This document shows positions 25,882-34,202 of a DNA stretch of 64,000 bases, in pieces (position 1 is the stretch's first letter; each line of letters begins with the position of its first letter). The notes under the pieces were generated by a model. The model saw nothing but the letters and a program-made list of their open reading frames with translations, had not been told where the DNA came from and did no database searches. Origin of the DNA: Micromonospora matsumotoense. Lineage in GTDB: Bacteria > Actinomycetota > Actinomycetes > Mycobacteriales > Micromonosporaceae. The translations under genes were made by a program, and so were the position numbers. The stretch spans positions 29,806 through 93,805 of the forward strand of contig NZ_FMCU01000014.1 in assembly GCF_900091525.1 (NCBI RefSeq), written 5' to 3'.

Positions 25882-26955
25882 TCAGTGTGCCCGGGGAGGC
25901 GCGGTCGACTCCCGTACCACCAGGCGAGTGGGCAGGATCACCGGTGGGCTGGGCGCGGTGCCGTCGACGCCGACCCCGCGCGGGGCCGGCATCCGGCCGG
26001 CGTACGGCTCGACGGTGCCGGTGCCCAGCGGATCGAGCAGCAGCCGGGCGGCGATCCGGCCCTGCTCGGCGGCGGGCTGGGCGATGGTGCTCAGCCCCAG
26101 CACGCCGGACAGATCGTGGTCGTCCACGCCGATCACGCTGACGTCCTGCGGGACCCGCAACCCGGCGTCGCGCAGCGCGGTCATCGCGCCCATCGCGATC
26201 TCGTCGCAGGCGGCGAAGATCGCCGTCGGTGGTTCGCCCCGGGCCAGCAGCTCGACGGTGGCCTGGTTGCCGCCGTCGATGGTGAACTGCGACTCCATGT
26301 CCAGACCGGGGTCGGGGCGCAGGCCCGCGTGGCGCAGCGCCTCCCGGTAGCCCCGGCGACGGTCGGTGTGGGTGGTGAAGGCCAACTCGTCGTTCGGGTC
26401 GCCGGAGATGTGGGCGATCCGCCGGTGGCCCAGGTCGAGCAGGTGTCGGGTGGCGGTCCGGGCCGCCGCGACGTCGTCGATCCGGACGCAGGGCCAACCC
26501 GGCACCGTGCTGCCGGAGCTGATCGTGATGCCGGGCAGGTCCAGCTCGGCCAGGGCGGTCAGGTCGGCCGGCCGCAGCGGGGTGGCGACCAGCATGATCG
26601 CGTCGACCCGCTTGTGCAGGTTGGCGTTGCGCAGCACCCGTTGCCGGACCTGCTCGCGCCCGCCGAGGTTATAGAGCAGCAGGTCGTAGCCGGACTGGTG
26701 GAGGAACTCCTCGACGGCCTCCACGACGGTGCCGAAGAACCAGCGGGTGATCCGGGGGACCACCACGGCGACCGTGCCGGTCCGGCCGCCGGCCAGCCGG
26801 GAGGCGCTCGGCGAGACCGCGTACTGGAGCTGTTCGGCGGCGGCGAGCACCCGGCGGCGCGTCGCGGCCGACACCGTCGGCAGGCCGCGCAACGCCCGGG
26901 AGACGGTGGCGGTGGAGACCCCGGCGAGCCGGGCCACGTCGTCGATCCTGGTCAC
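25882..26955 (-). CDS. LacI-family regulator of the ABC/GH13 operon
   Basis: The 357-residue protein has an N-terminal LacI helix-turn-helix (TRIDDVARLAGVSTATVSRAL, hinge helix SPSASRLAGGRTG). A periplasmic-binding-protein-like effector domain follows (VDAIMLVATPL, GHRRIAHISGD, AIFAACDEIAMGAM, VIGVDDHDLS). The operator at 30528-30543 upstream of the operon is its likely site, with an alpha-glucoside as inducer. The gene lies inside the operon between permease and glucosidase. A strong hairpin precedes it, so its own expression may be lower. The GTG at 26955 follows GGGGAA. Confidence 0.92.
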   Translation of the reverse strand: MTRIDDVARLAGVSTATVSRALRGLPTVSAATRRRVLAAAEQLQYAVSPSASRLAGGRTGTVAVVVPRITRWFFGTVVEAVEEFLHQSGYDLLLYNLGGREQVRQRVLRNANLHKRVDAIMLVATPLRPADLTALAELDLPGITISSGSTVPGWPCVRIDDVAAARTATRHLLDLGHRRIAHISGDPNDELAFTTHTDRRRGYREALRHAGLRPDPGLDMESQFTIDGGNQATVELLARGEPPTAIFAACDEIAMGAMTALRDAGLRVPQDVSVIGVDDHDLSGVLGLSTIAQPAAEQGRIAARLLLDPLGTGTVEPYAGRMPAPRGVGVDGTAPSPPVILPTRLVVRESTAPPRAH

Positions 26956-26980
26956 GCTGTGGTTCCCCCGCTCCGCGCCG

Positions 26981-27021
26981 CCGCCCGCCGCCGCCCGGTG
27001 CTGCCGGGCGGCGGCGGGCGG
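26981..27021 (-). terminator. Intercistronic hairpin between permease and LacI gene
   Basis: Perfect 18-bp arms (CCGCCCGCCGCCGCCCGG and complement) with a TGCTG loop start 4 bases after the permease stop. It probably lowers read-through into the regulator and glucosidase genes or protects the transporter mRNA. Confidence 0.65.
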
Positions 27022-27024
27022 ACC

Positions 27025-27990
27025 TCAACCCTTGACGCTGCCGGCGAGCAGACCGCGCACGAAGAACCGCTGCAACGACAGGAACACGACAAGCGGTACG
27101 ACGATCGAGACGAACGCGCCGGCCGTGAGCCGCTGCCACTCGTTGCCCCGGGTGCCGGCCATCTCGGCGAGCCGGACGGTGAGCGGGGCGGTCTCGTTGC
27201 CGCCCCCGGCGAAGATCAGCGCGACCAGCAGGTCGTTCCAGACCCAGAGGAACTGGAAGATCGCGAAGGCCGCCAGCGCCGGGGTGATCAGCGGCAGCAC
27301 GATGGTGCGGAAGATCTTGGGGTGGGTGGCCCCGTCGACCCGGGCCGCCTCCATCAGGTCCCGGGGGAGCTGCGAGACGAAGTTGTGCAGCAGGAACACC
27401 GCGAACGGCAGGGCGAAGCAGGTGTGCGCGAACCACACCTGGGCGAACTTCTGTTCGTCCACCAGGTCCCAGGCGGGCATCACCTGCACGCCGGCCACGG
27501 TGACCCCGGTGGAGAAGAACTTCAGCAGCGGCACCAGGGCCATCTGCAACGGCACGATCTGCATCGCGAAGATCGCGATGTAGAGCCAGTCGCGCCCCCG
27601 GAAGTTGATCCAGGCCAGCGCGTACGCGGCCAGCGAGGCGAAGGCCAGCGGGAAGAGCACCGACGGGATGGTGATGGCCAGCGAGTTGATGAAGTAGCTG
27701 GCCAGCTGCCCCGACGACGAGGAGGACCCGAAGAGCACGTCCTGGTAGTTCTCCAGGGTGAACTGCGGGTCGGTGAAGAAGGTCCACCAACCGGTGGACT
27801 TGATGTCGGCCTCGGGGCGGAACGAGGAGACGAACAGGCCGAACGTCGGGATCGTCCAGAGCAGCGCGATGACGAGCGAGACCAGGGTGGCGGTCCGGCT
27901 GTTGAGCCGGTTACGGACCCGGCCGGCCGTGGTGGTCGGCTTCCCGGCGGCCTGGGCGCCGGCTCCGACGGTGGGCGTGGCGGTGGTCAT
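27025..27990 (-). CDS. ABC sugar permease (MalG/AglG type)
   Basis: The 321-residue inner-membrane permease has six predicted helices after a cytoplasmic N-terminus. The EAA loop reads LMEAARVDGATHPKIFRTIVLP, the coupling site for the ATPase. It is the second permease of a carbohydrate ABC importer and pairs with the upstream gene, whose stop is one base away. The ATG at 27990 follows GGGAGGG. No ATPase gene is present in the operon. Actinomycete sugar importers commonly use the shared ATPase MsiK encoded elsewhere. Confidence 0.93.
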   Translation of the reverse strand: MTTATPTVGAGAQAAGKPTTTAGRVRNRLNSRTATLVSLVIALLWTIPTFGLFVSSFRPEADIKSTGWWTFFTDPQFTLENYQDVLFGSSSSSGQLASYFINSLAITIPSVLFPLAFASLAAYALAWINFRGRDWLYIAIFAMQIVPLQMALVPLLKFFSTGVTVAGVQVMPAWDLVDEQKFAQVWFAHTCFALPFAVFLLHNFVSQLPRDLMEAARVDGATHPKIFRTIVLPLITPALAAFAIFQFLWVWNDLLVALIFAGGGNETAPLTVRLAEMAGTRGNEWQRLTAGAFVSIVVPLVVFLSLQRFFVRGLLAGSVKG

Positions 27991-27991
27991 C

Positions 27992-29041
27992 TCAGCCCTC
28001 CCGCTGTTGACGCAGGTTGCGGATCTGGTAGATCACGATCGGGATGACCAGGATGAAGAGGAAGACCGCCAGGGCGGAGCCCTGCCCGGCCTCGCCGTAC
28101 CGGAACGCCTGGTTGTACATCTCGTTGGCGATCACGCTGGTGTCGTAGTTGCCGTTGGTGGCCGTCCGGACGATGTCGAAGACCTTGAGCGTGGCGATCG
28201 ACAGGGTCACCACCACCACGATCAGCGCCGGTCGGATGCTCGGCATGGTGATCTGCCAGAACATCTGCCACGGCGTGACCCCGTCGAGGCGGGCCGCCTC
28301 CACGATGTCGCCGGGGATCGCCTTGATCGCGGCGGCCAGCACCACCATGGCGAAACCGGCTTGGATCCAGACCATGATGACGATGAGCAGGAAGGTGTTC
28401 AGCGGTGAGTCGAGCAGCCACTGCCGGGGTTCGCCGCCGAGGGTGACCACGATCTGGTTGAGCAGGCCGATCTGGTCCTGGTCCTCGCTGCGGTAGGCGT
28501 AGACGAACTTCCAGATGATGCTGGCCCCGACGAACGAGATGGCCATCGGCAGGAAGATCAGTGACTTGGCGATGGACTCGAACCGGGCCTTGTCCACCAT
28601 GACGGCGTAGAGCAGGCCGAAGGTGGTGGCCACCAGCGGCACCAGCAGCACCCAGATCAGGGTGTTGAGCAGGACCCGGACGATCGAGTCCTCGGAGAAC
28701 ATCCAGCTGTAGTTGCGCAGCCCCACCCACTCGTCGCTGCCGGCGTCCATGAAGGAGAGCAGCACGGTCCGCAGCGCCGGCACCACCAGCCCGATGGTGA
28801 GCAGCAGCAGCGTCGGCAGCAGGAAGAAGAGCGCGAACAGCCCTTCCCGCGGCTTGCGTCGGCGGGGCAGCGGGGCACCGCCGGTCGAGGCGGCGACCAA
28901 CTGCGCCTCCCGACGGCGGGCGAACCAGGCCGGCACCACGTCGAGGAGCAGGAGCAGACCGCCCACCACCGCGACGAAAGCGATCAGCCCGTACATCAGC
29001 ATGAGGAACTTCGGCTGTTCCTCAGCGAAGTCGAACTCCAT
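27992..29041 (-). CDS. ABC sugar permease (MalF/AglF type)
   Basis: The 349-residue permease has an extra N-terminal membrane helix (LMYGLIAFVAVVGGLLLLLD) and a basic loop before the six core helices. The EAA motif is IVEAARLDGVTPWQMFWQITMP. It forms the channel with the downstream permease. The start ATG at 29041 has AGGGAGGG directly upstream with short spacing. It is separated from the binding-protein gene by a hairpin. Confidence 0.92.
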   Translation of the reverse strand: MEFDFAEEQPKFLMLMYGLIAFVAVVGGLLLLLDVVPAWFARRREAQLVAASTGGAPLPRRRKPREGLFALFFLLPTLLLLTIGLVVPALRTVLLSFMDAGSDEWVGLRNYSWMFSEDSIVRVLLNTLIWVLLVPLVATTFGLLYAVMVDKARFESIAKSLIFLPMAISFVGASIIWKFVYAYRSEDQDQIGLLNQIVVTLGGEPRQWLLDSPLNTFLLIVIMVWIQAGFAMVVLAAAIKAIPGDIVEAARLDGVTPWQMFWQITMPSIRPALIVVVVTLSIATLKVFDIVRTATNGNYDTSVIANEMYNQAFRYGEAGQGSALAVFLFILVIPIVIYQIRNLRQQREG

Positions 29042-29070
29042 CGACCCTCCCTCTCAAGGGCTCGGTATCA

Positions 29071-29110
29071 GACGGTGGCCCGGCCCGTGGGTACGGACCG
29101 GGCCACCGTC
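29071..29110 (-). terminator. Hairpin between binding protein and first permease gene
   Basis: GACGGTGGCCCGG and its exact complement form a 13-bp stem with a 14-base loop, 5 bases after the binding-protein stop. Such hairpins commonly raise binding-protein expression over the permeases by partial termination or mRNA protection. Confidence 0.65.
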
Positions 29111-29115
29111 TCAGC

Positions 29116-30456
29116 TCACTTCCAGGTGCTCTCGATGCCGTTCAGCACCGAGGCGGTGTCCTTGCCGTTGATCCACTGGACCATGCCCTTCCAGAAGGTG
29201 CCGTTGCCGACGGCGGCCGGCATCAGGTCGGAACCGTCGAAGCGGAACACGGTCTTCGGGTCCAGGAGGATGCCCACGGAGAGCTTGTCCACCGGGTTCG
29301 GCACGTTGGCCAGGTCGAGCTTCTTGTTCGCCGACACCCAGTCGCCGATCTTGGCGCGGCTGTTGGCGTACTCGCCGGAGGCGAGGTAGGTCTGCACCGC
29401 CTGGACCTCGGGGCGGTCGGTGAAGGCCGCGACGAACTCGCCGCCACCCAGCACCGGCTTGCCCTTGGCCGGGTCGATGGACGGGAAGTAGAACGCGAAG
29501 ACGTCGCCGTCCTCGGCCACCTTGGTGCCCTCGGGCCACTGGTTGGCATAGAAGGACGCCTGCCGGTGCAGGGCGCACTTACCGGTGGTGATCGGGACGC
29601 CGGCCTCCTGGAAGGAGGTGGTGGCGATGCTCTTCACGCCGCCGAAGCCGCCGTTGACGTACTTCTCGTTCTTGAGGATCGTGCCGGCCCGGTTGAGCGC
29701 GTCGACGACCTGCGGGTCGTTGAACGGGATGCCGTGGGTGGTCCACTTGTCGTAGGCCTCGGGTCCGGCCGTACGCAGCAGCACGTCCTCGATCCAGTCG
29801 GTGGCCGGCCAGCCGGTGGCGTCACCGGACTCGATGCCGGCGCACCACGGCTTGGTGCCGCTGGCCGCGATGGTGTCGGAGAGCTTGATCAGCTCGTCCC
29901 AGGTGGTGGGGGGCGCCCAGCCCTTCTCCTTGAAGGTCTTCGGCGAGTACCAGACGAACGACTTGACGTTCGAGCCCAGCGGGGCACCGTAGAACTGGCC
30001 GTTGATGGTGGTGTACTTCAGCCAGTCGGGGGAGTAGTTCGCCTCGGCCTCGGTCTTGGTGGCGGCGGCGACCGGCTTGAGGTTGTTGCCGTCGACGAAC
30101 CGCTTGATCAGACCCGGCTGCGGGATGAAGGCGAGGTCGGGCGCGTTGCCACCCTGCACCCGGACCGGGAGCTGGGCCTCGAACTCGCCGGAGCCCTCGT
30201 GGTCGATCTCGATGCCGGTGCAGTCCTCGAACTGCTTCCAGGACTGGGCCAGCCGGTCGGCCTCGATGTCCCGGATCGACGAGTAGGCGGTGACCTTCTT
30301 GCCGTCGTGGTCGCCGTACTTCTCATATGCGGCGCACTCGGCCGAGCCCGCGTTGCTGCTCTTCTTGTCGTTGCCGGTGCCGCAGGCGGCGGCGCCGAGG
30401 GCCAGCCCCAGCACGCCGGCGATCGCGAGAGCCTGGCGTGATCTGGCAAACGCCAT
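29116..30456 (-). CDS. ABC sugar-binding lipoprotein
   Basis: The 446-residue protein is exported and lipidated. Its signal is MAFARSRQALAIAGVLGLAL and its lipobox is GAAAC, with Cys at about 25. A mature extracellular solute-binding protein of family 1 follows (VTAYSSIRDIEADRL, APDLAFIPQPG, FVWYSPKTFKEKGW, WDELIKLSDTIA). Its similarity in layout to alpha-glucoside binding proteins (AglE type), together with the operon's GH13 enzyme, suggests alpha-glucosides as ligand. AAGGAGA precedes the ATG at 30456. It is the first gene of the five-gene minus-strand operon. Confidence 0.93.
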   Translation of the reverse strand: MAFARSRQALAIAGVLGLALGAAACGTGNDKKSSNAGSAECAAYEKYGDHDGKKVTAYSSIRDIEADRLAQSWKQFEDCTGIEIDHEGSGEFEAQLPVRVQGGNAPDLAFIPQPGLIKRFVDGNNLKPVAAATKTEAEANYSPDWLKYTTINGQFYGAPLGSNVKSFVWYSPKTFKEKGWAPPTTWDELIKLSDTIAASGTKPWCAGIESGDATGWPATDWIEDVLLRTAGPEAYDKWTTHGIPFNDPQVVDALNRAGTILKNEKYVNGGFGGVKSIATTSFQEAGVPITTGKCALHRQASFYANQWPEGTKVAEDGDVFAFYFPSIDPAKGKPVLGGGEFVAAFTDRPEVQAVQTYLASGEYANSRAKIGDWVSANKKLDLANVPNPVDKLSVGILLDPKTVFRFDGSDLMPAAVGNGTFWKGMVQWINGKDTASVLNGIESTWK

Positions 30457-30527
30457 GCCGTTCTCCTTCCTTGCCGGCGCGCCCACAGGTGGGGGAACCC
30501 GACGCCGGTCCGATGAGTCGTCCCCAC

Positions 30528-30543
30528 ATGTAAGCGCTTGCAT
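30528..30543. promoter_or_regulatory. LacI-type operator of the ABC operon
   Basis: ATGTAAGCGCTTGCAT is a 16-bp inverted repeat with a central CG and one mismatched pair. This is the classic LacI-family operator shape. It lies 72 bases upstream of the binding-protein start. The LacI regulator within the operon is the obvious candidate to bind it. Confidence 0.7.
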
Positions 30544-30608
30544 CCCGATCGGTCCACCCCCCTGGTGGACACGGCCCGGTAACAATCACGAAACCCTCCC
30601 ACCGCAGG

Positions 30609-30622
30609 TGGGCGCGCTCCCA
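30609..30622. promoter_or_regulatory. CebR-like 14-bp operator
   Basis: TGGGCGCGCTCCCA differs at one position from the CebR/CelR consensus TGGGAGCGCTCCCA. It lies between the divergent ABC operon and the M23 peptidase gene, 81 bases from the LacI-type operator. It could bring one of these genes under cellobiose control. Confidence 0.5.
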
Positions 30623-30734
30623 CCCGTGCTCACCGGGCTAGGGGTGGACAGGGGGTGCGGTGGCTTCCCATTGATGTCGATATCTGCCACGATCGAGGCA
30701 AGGTATTGAAGATTCTCGACATCGGAGGTGCTGG

Positions 30735-31508
30735 ATGCGTAGACGGTGGTGGAGCCTGGTGGCGGCCTCCCTGCTGGTCACCGGGGTCCTGGTCCCGGCG
30801 GCCCCGGCATGGGCCGCGCCCACCTTCAAGGTGCCGTTCCCGTGCAACCAGTCCTGGTCCGGCCAGACCCGCTCGGACCACAGCCCGGCCTACGCGGTCG
30901 ACTTCAACCGCACCGACGACCTCGGCGACCCGGTGGTCGCCAGCGCCCCCGGCACCGTCGACCGGGTCACCGACCTCGGCGGGACGAGCTATGGCAAATA
31001 CGTCCGCATCGACCATGGTGGCGGCTACACGACCTACTACGCCCACCTCAACGGCTTCAACGTCTCGGTCGGGCAGAGCGTCGGCTACGGCAAGGTGATC
31101 GGCTGGGTCGGTAGCACCGGTGGCTCCACCGGCCCGCACCTGCACTACGAGCAGCGCCTCAACGGCGACGACATCAAGGTCCGGTTCAACGGCACGCTCG
31201 CGCTGTACTGGGGCACCAAGACGTACACCAGCGGCAACAACTGCACCAGCGGCACCGGGTCGGGCACGGTCGACACCGCCGGCACCCCGCTGACCGTCCG
31301 GTCCGGGCCGGGCACCGGCTACTCGTCGGTCGGCACGGTCGCCGACGGGGCCAAGGTCACCATCGGTTGCCAGACCAGCGGCACCACGGTCACCGGCACC
31401 TACGGCACCAGCGCGATCTGGGACCGGATCGGCTCCGGCCGGTTCATCGCCGACGCCTACGTCTACACCGGCCACGACGGCTACATCCCGAACGTGCCCC
31501 GCTGCTGA
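30735..31508 (+). CDS. Secreted M23 peptidase with SH3-like domain
   Basis: The 257-residue protein has a signal peptide (MRRRWWSLVAASLLVTGVL, cut near APAWA). An M23 zinc endopeptidase domain follows, with the HSPAYAVDF ligand motif, HGGGYTTYYAHLN, and the catalytic HLHYEQ. The C-terminal part from about residue 175 resembles a bacterial SH3 domain (GTPLTVRSGPGTGYSSVG). It should cut peptide bridges in peptidoglycan or lyse other bacteria. GGAGG precedes the ATG at 30735. A perfect terminator follows. Confidence 0.93.
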   Translation: MRRRWWSLVAASLLVTGVLVPAAPAWAAPTFKVPFPCNQSWSGQTRSDHSPAYAVDFNRTDDLGDPVVASAPGTVDRVTDLGGTSYGKYVRIDHGGGYTTYYAHLNGFNVSVGQSVGYGKVIGWVGSTGGSTGPHLHYEQRLNGDDIKVRFNGTLALYWGTKTYTSGNNCTSGTGSGTVDTAGTPLTVRSGPGTGYSSVGTVADGAKVTIGCQTSGTTVTGTYGTSAIWDRIGSGRFIADAYVYTGHDGYIPNVPRC

Positions 31509-31516
31509 GACCGGAT

Positions 31517-31554
31517 TCGTCGGGCCGGGGGCGGACCCGCCCCCGGCCCGACGA
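31517..31554 (+). terminator. Terminator after M23 peptidase
   Basis: Perfect 17-bp arms (TCGTCGGGCCGGGGGCG and complement) with a 4-base loop lie between the convergent M23 and TspO genes, 9 bases after the M23 stop. Confidence 0.85.
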
Positions 31555-31584
31555 CGACCCCGGGTCGACCCGGGGCGGCGACCG

Positions 31585-32079
31585 TCAGCTGTTGAGCTGC
31601 CAGATCGAGAAGTTCAGCGCGGCGGCGAAGGTGACCCAGGCCCAGTAGGGCAGCAGCAGGGCCGCCGCCGGCCGGGAGATCCGCCAGAAGGCGACCACCG
31701 TCACGGCGATCGCCAGCCACATCAGCACGATCTCGGCGAAGGCCAGCCCGTACCGGCCGGCGCCGAAGAAGAGCGGGGTCCAGATCGCGTTCAGCACCAG
31801 CTGCACCGACCAGGCCCAGAGCGCGGGGCCGAAGCCGACCCGCCGCCAGGCCAGCCAACCGGCGACCGCGATCATCGCGTAGAGCAGGGTCCAGACCGGG
31901 CCGAACAGCCACGAGGGCGGGGCCCAGGCCGGTTGCCGCAGGGCGGCGTACTCGTCGCTGGTGCCGGACACCCCCAGTCCGCCGATCGCGGCGGCGACCG
32001 TGACGGCCGCGCCGAAGCCGAGCAGCATCCACCAGGTCCGCGCCGCGCCGGTCCGCCGGCCGCTCCGGGTTGTCTCCAT
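31585..32079 (-). CDS. tspO: TspO/MBR-family membrane protein
   Basis: The 164-residue product has five membrane helices and the TspO signature (LRQPAWAPPSWLFGPVWTLL, WAWSVQLVLNAIWTPLFFGA, LLLPYWAWVTFAAALN). TspO proteins bind tetrapyrroles and take part in stress and porphyrin handling. The ATG at 32079 (METTRSG) is chosen over an upstream in-frame start. The ribosome site (GGGGAAG, 10 bases away) is loose. Confidence 0.92.
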   Translation of the reverse strand: METTRSGRRTGAARTWWMLLGFGAAVTVAAAIGGLGVSGTSDEYAALRQPAWAPPSWLFGPVWTLLYAMIAVAGWLAWRRVGFGPALWAWSVQLVLNAIWTPLFFGAGRYGLAFAEIVLMWLAIAVTVVAFWRISRPAAALLLPYWAWVTFAAALNFSIWQLNS

Positions 32080-32258
32080 AATCAAGATACTTCCCCGGTA
32101 CGCCCCGGCAAAACCGTCACCGTGCCCCACGCCGGGGCACCACCGGTGGGCCCACCGGACGACAGAACGCCGGGGTCGTCGGTGCCGGAGGCTCCTGTCT
32201 GGGAGGACGGAGCTTCCGGGGGCGACGACCCCGGCGGGTCAGGTGGTAGGGACCGGCG

Positions 32259-32402
32259 TCAACTGAAGATGCTGACACCACCCGGGCCGACCAGGAGGCC
32301 GACCACGATGAGGACGACGCCCCACAGGATCTGCCGGCGGAACAGCGCGAGGATGCCGGCGACCACGAGTACGACTGCGAGAATCCAGAGAATCAGCTCC
32401 AT
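32259..32402 (-). CDS. GPGG-motif small membrane protein, 47 aa
   Basis: A 47-codon gene encodes MELILWILAVVLVVAGILAL, then FRRQILWG, a second hydrophobic stretch and the end VGPGGVSIFS. Two membrane helices joined by a basic turn plus the terminal GPGG match a small protein family known from actinobacteria. Its function is unknown. The start is ATG 32402 with only a weak ribosome site. The hydrophobic content and the family signature support it despite the small size. Confidence 0.85.
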   Translation of the reverse strand: MELILWILAVVLVVAGILALFRRQILWGVVLIVVGLLVGPGGVSIFS

Positions 32403-32444
32403 GGCTGCTGAATACCCGGCGGCCCGATTCCGAAAACCTGCTTC

Positions 32445-33167
32445 TCAGTCGATTTGATCTCCCAGGTGGAAGACGCTGTACGCCTGCTTGATCACCGGGT
32501 GGGCGACGTTGCGTACCCGGACCCCGCCGGGGGTGACACCGCGTTCGGTGCCGGCGTGCGCGTGCCCGTGCAGGGCGAGCGCCGTCGGCGCCGAGTCGAT
32601 CGCCTGACCGAGCTGGTACGACCCGAGGAACGGGTAGATCTCCAGCGGCTCACCGGCCAGCGTGTCCGGCACCGGGGCGTAGTGGGTCAGCGCGACGAGC
32701 AGGTCGCAGTCCAGCCCCCGCAGCGCCTCGCCCAACGCCGCCGCGCTCTCGTTGCCGGTGCGGACGAAGGACTTCATCTCCGGCTCGCCGAAGTCGCTGG
32801 CGCACCGGCCGGCGAACCCGCCGCCGAAGCCCTTGACCCCGGCCACCCCGAGCCGGCCACCGGGGCACTCCAGCACCGTGCCGGTCCCCTCCAGCACGGT
32901 GATCCCGACGTCCTCCAGCACCTTGACCACCTGCGGCACCTGGTCGCACTGGTGGTCGTGGTTGCCCAGCACGGTGATCACCGGCACCCCGAGCCCGCCG
33001 AACTCCTGGGCGACGCAGCGGGCCTCGGCCTCGGTCCCGTGCCGGGTCAGGTCGCCGGCGAGCAGCAGCACGTCGGCGCAGTCGGGCAGCTCCTCCAGGG
33101 CCGGGCGGAACCGGCCCAGCACATCGGCGTCCAGGTGGACGTCGCCGACGGCGGCGATCCGGATCAT
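32445..33167 (-). CDS. Metallophosphoesterase
   Basis: The 240-residue cytoplasmic enzyme carries the full calcineurin-like metal-site set: GDVH, GDLTRHG, GNHDH, THYAP and HGHAHAG. The substrate is unknown. A GAGGAGG-type ribosome site precedes the ATG at 33167. It is the last gene of a three-gene operon, 10 bases after the BON-domain gene. Confidence 0.92.
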   Translation of the reverse strand: MIRIAAVGDVHLDADVLGRFRPALEELPDCADVLLLAGDLTRHGTEAEARCVAQEFGGLGVPVITVLGNHDHQCDQVPQVVKVLEDVGITVLEGTGTVLECPGGRLGVAGVKGFGGGFAGRCASDFGEPEMKSFVRTGNESAAALGEALRGLDCDLLVALTHYAPVPDTLAGEPLEIYPFLGSYQLGQAIDSAPTALALHGHAHAGTERGVTPGGVRVRNVAHPVIKQAYSVFHLGDQID

Positions 33168-33177
33168 CGGGTCCTCC

Positions 33178-33444
33178 TCACGGCAGCTCCTCGACCTGGA
33201 CCGGCGCCTGGGCGCGGATCACCCCGATGTCGCTGGTGATCGCCTCGTCCGGGAACCGCTCGGCCACCCGACGCAGGATCTCCGCCCGTCGGTGCGGGCT
33301 CTCGACCTCGCCGGTGAGGACCAGGCCGCGCTCCCGGCGGACCACGGTGATGCCCTGCTCGGCGACGTCGGGGTCCTCGGTCAGCAGCCGTTGGATCTCC
33401 GCCTCGACGTACTCGTCCGGCGGGCCGGCGCTGTGCTCGGTCAC
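33178..33444 (-). CDS. BON-domain protein, 88 aa
   Basis: The 88-residue product is one BON domain (EAEIQRLLTEDPDVAEQGITV, GLVLTGEVESPHRRAEILRRV). BON domains usually bind membranes or lipids, but no signal peptide is present, so the protein is probably cytoplasmic. The GTG start at 33444 overlaps the stop of the nucleotidyltransferase gene (GTGA), so translation is coupled. Confidence 0.85.
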   Translation of the reverse strand: MTEHSAGPPDEYVEAEIQRLLTEDPDVAEQGITVVRRERGLVLTGEVESPHRRAEILRRVAERFPDEAITSDIGVIRAQAPVQVEELP

Positions 33445-34046
33445 GGGGTCTCCCTCTCCTCGGGGATACGGGCGTACGGCACCGGCGTGCCCCCGTACGG
33501 GACGACGTCGAGCCGGTCCAGCAACATCAGGAACGCTTCGGCGTACGGCGAGTGCCGGGTCTCCTTGCGGACCCGCTCCCAGTCGATCTGTTCGCGCAGG
33601 GACCGGGCCAGCGGCAGGCCCCGGGCGAAGTCGCAGTAGTGCTGGGAGAAGCTGAGCAGCTTGTGCACCATCAGCCGGGTCGCCGACAGCACCGGCATGC
33701 GGATGGCGTCCACCGGGCGGACCACGGTGTCGGCGAGGGTCTCGTGGGTCACCGGGGTCTCCACCGGCCGGTGGATCAGGTCCACCATCCGCCCGTCGTC
33801 GTAGACCTTCACCAGCCAGTCCTCCGGCGGGCGCTCGGCGGTGAAGCCCTCGTCGGTCAGCGCCTCAAGCGCCCGCTCGACATGCTCCTCGGGGAGCAGG
33901 AAGTCCACGTCGTGCTCGCTGGAGTGACCGCCGTGCGCATAGACGGCGAAGCTGCCGCCGAGCGCGAAGGGGATCTCGTTCTGCTTGAGCACGGCGGCGA
34001 CCCGCTTGAGGGTGTGCAGGAGGCTGACGTCCCCGCGCTCGGCCAT
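33441..34046 (-). CDS. Nucleotidyltransferase-fold protein
   Basis: The 201-residue protein has the nucleotidyltransferase core with GGSFAVYAHGG followed by the metal-binding HDVDFLL. The later Asp is in MVDLIHRP. Proteins of this kind resemble the MNT/AbiEii group, but no toxin or antitoxin partner is adjacent. The ATG at 34046 follows GGAGAGA. It is the first gene of the operon with the BON and metallophosphoesterase genes. The function is not known. Confidence 0.8.
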   Translation of the reverse strand: MAERGDVSLLHTLKRVAAVLKQNEIPFALGGSFAVYAHGGHSSEHDVDFLLPEEHVERALEALTDEGFTAERPPEDWLVKVYDDGRMVDLIHRPVETPVTHETLADTVVRPVDAIRMPVLSATRLMVHKLLSFSQHYCDFARGLPLARSLREQIDWERVRKETRHSPYAEAFLMLLDRLDVVPYGGTPVPYARIPEERETP

Positions 34047-34202
34047 CTGGTCTCTCCGATCGGTGGATGGTCGGTGGGAAATGACGTTGCGTACCCGGCT
34101 GTCGGCCCGCCCACACCTGGGTCGGCGCACCGATCCGGTCATCACCCTCGCCAGGGGATCAATCGGGCAGGGGGCAAGCGTGGGTCGGATAGTCTGTGGA
34201 AG

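Noticed and set aside
25861..28047. 728-codon plus frame opposite LacI and permeases
   Set aside because: Antisense shadow; Gly/Arg/Asp-rich without motifs.
33552..34202. In-frame upstream extension of the thymidylate-kinase-like gene
   Set aside because: Antisense to the nucleotidyltransferase gene, which has the better motif evidence.
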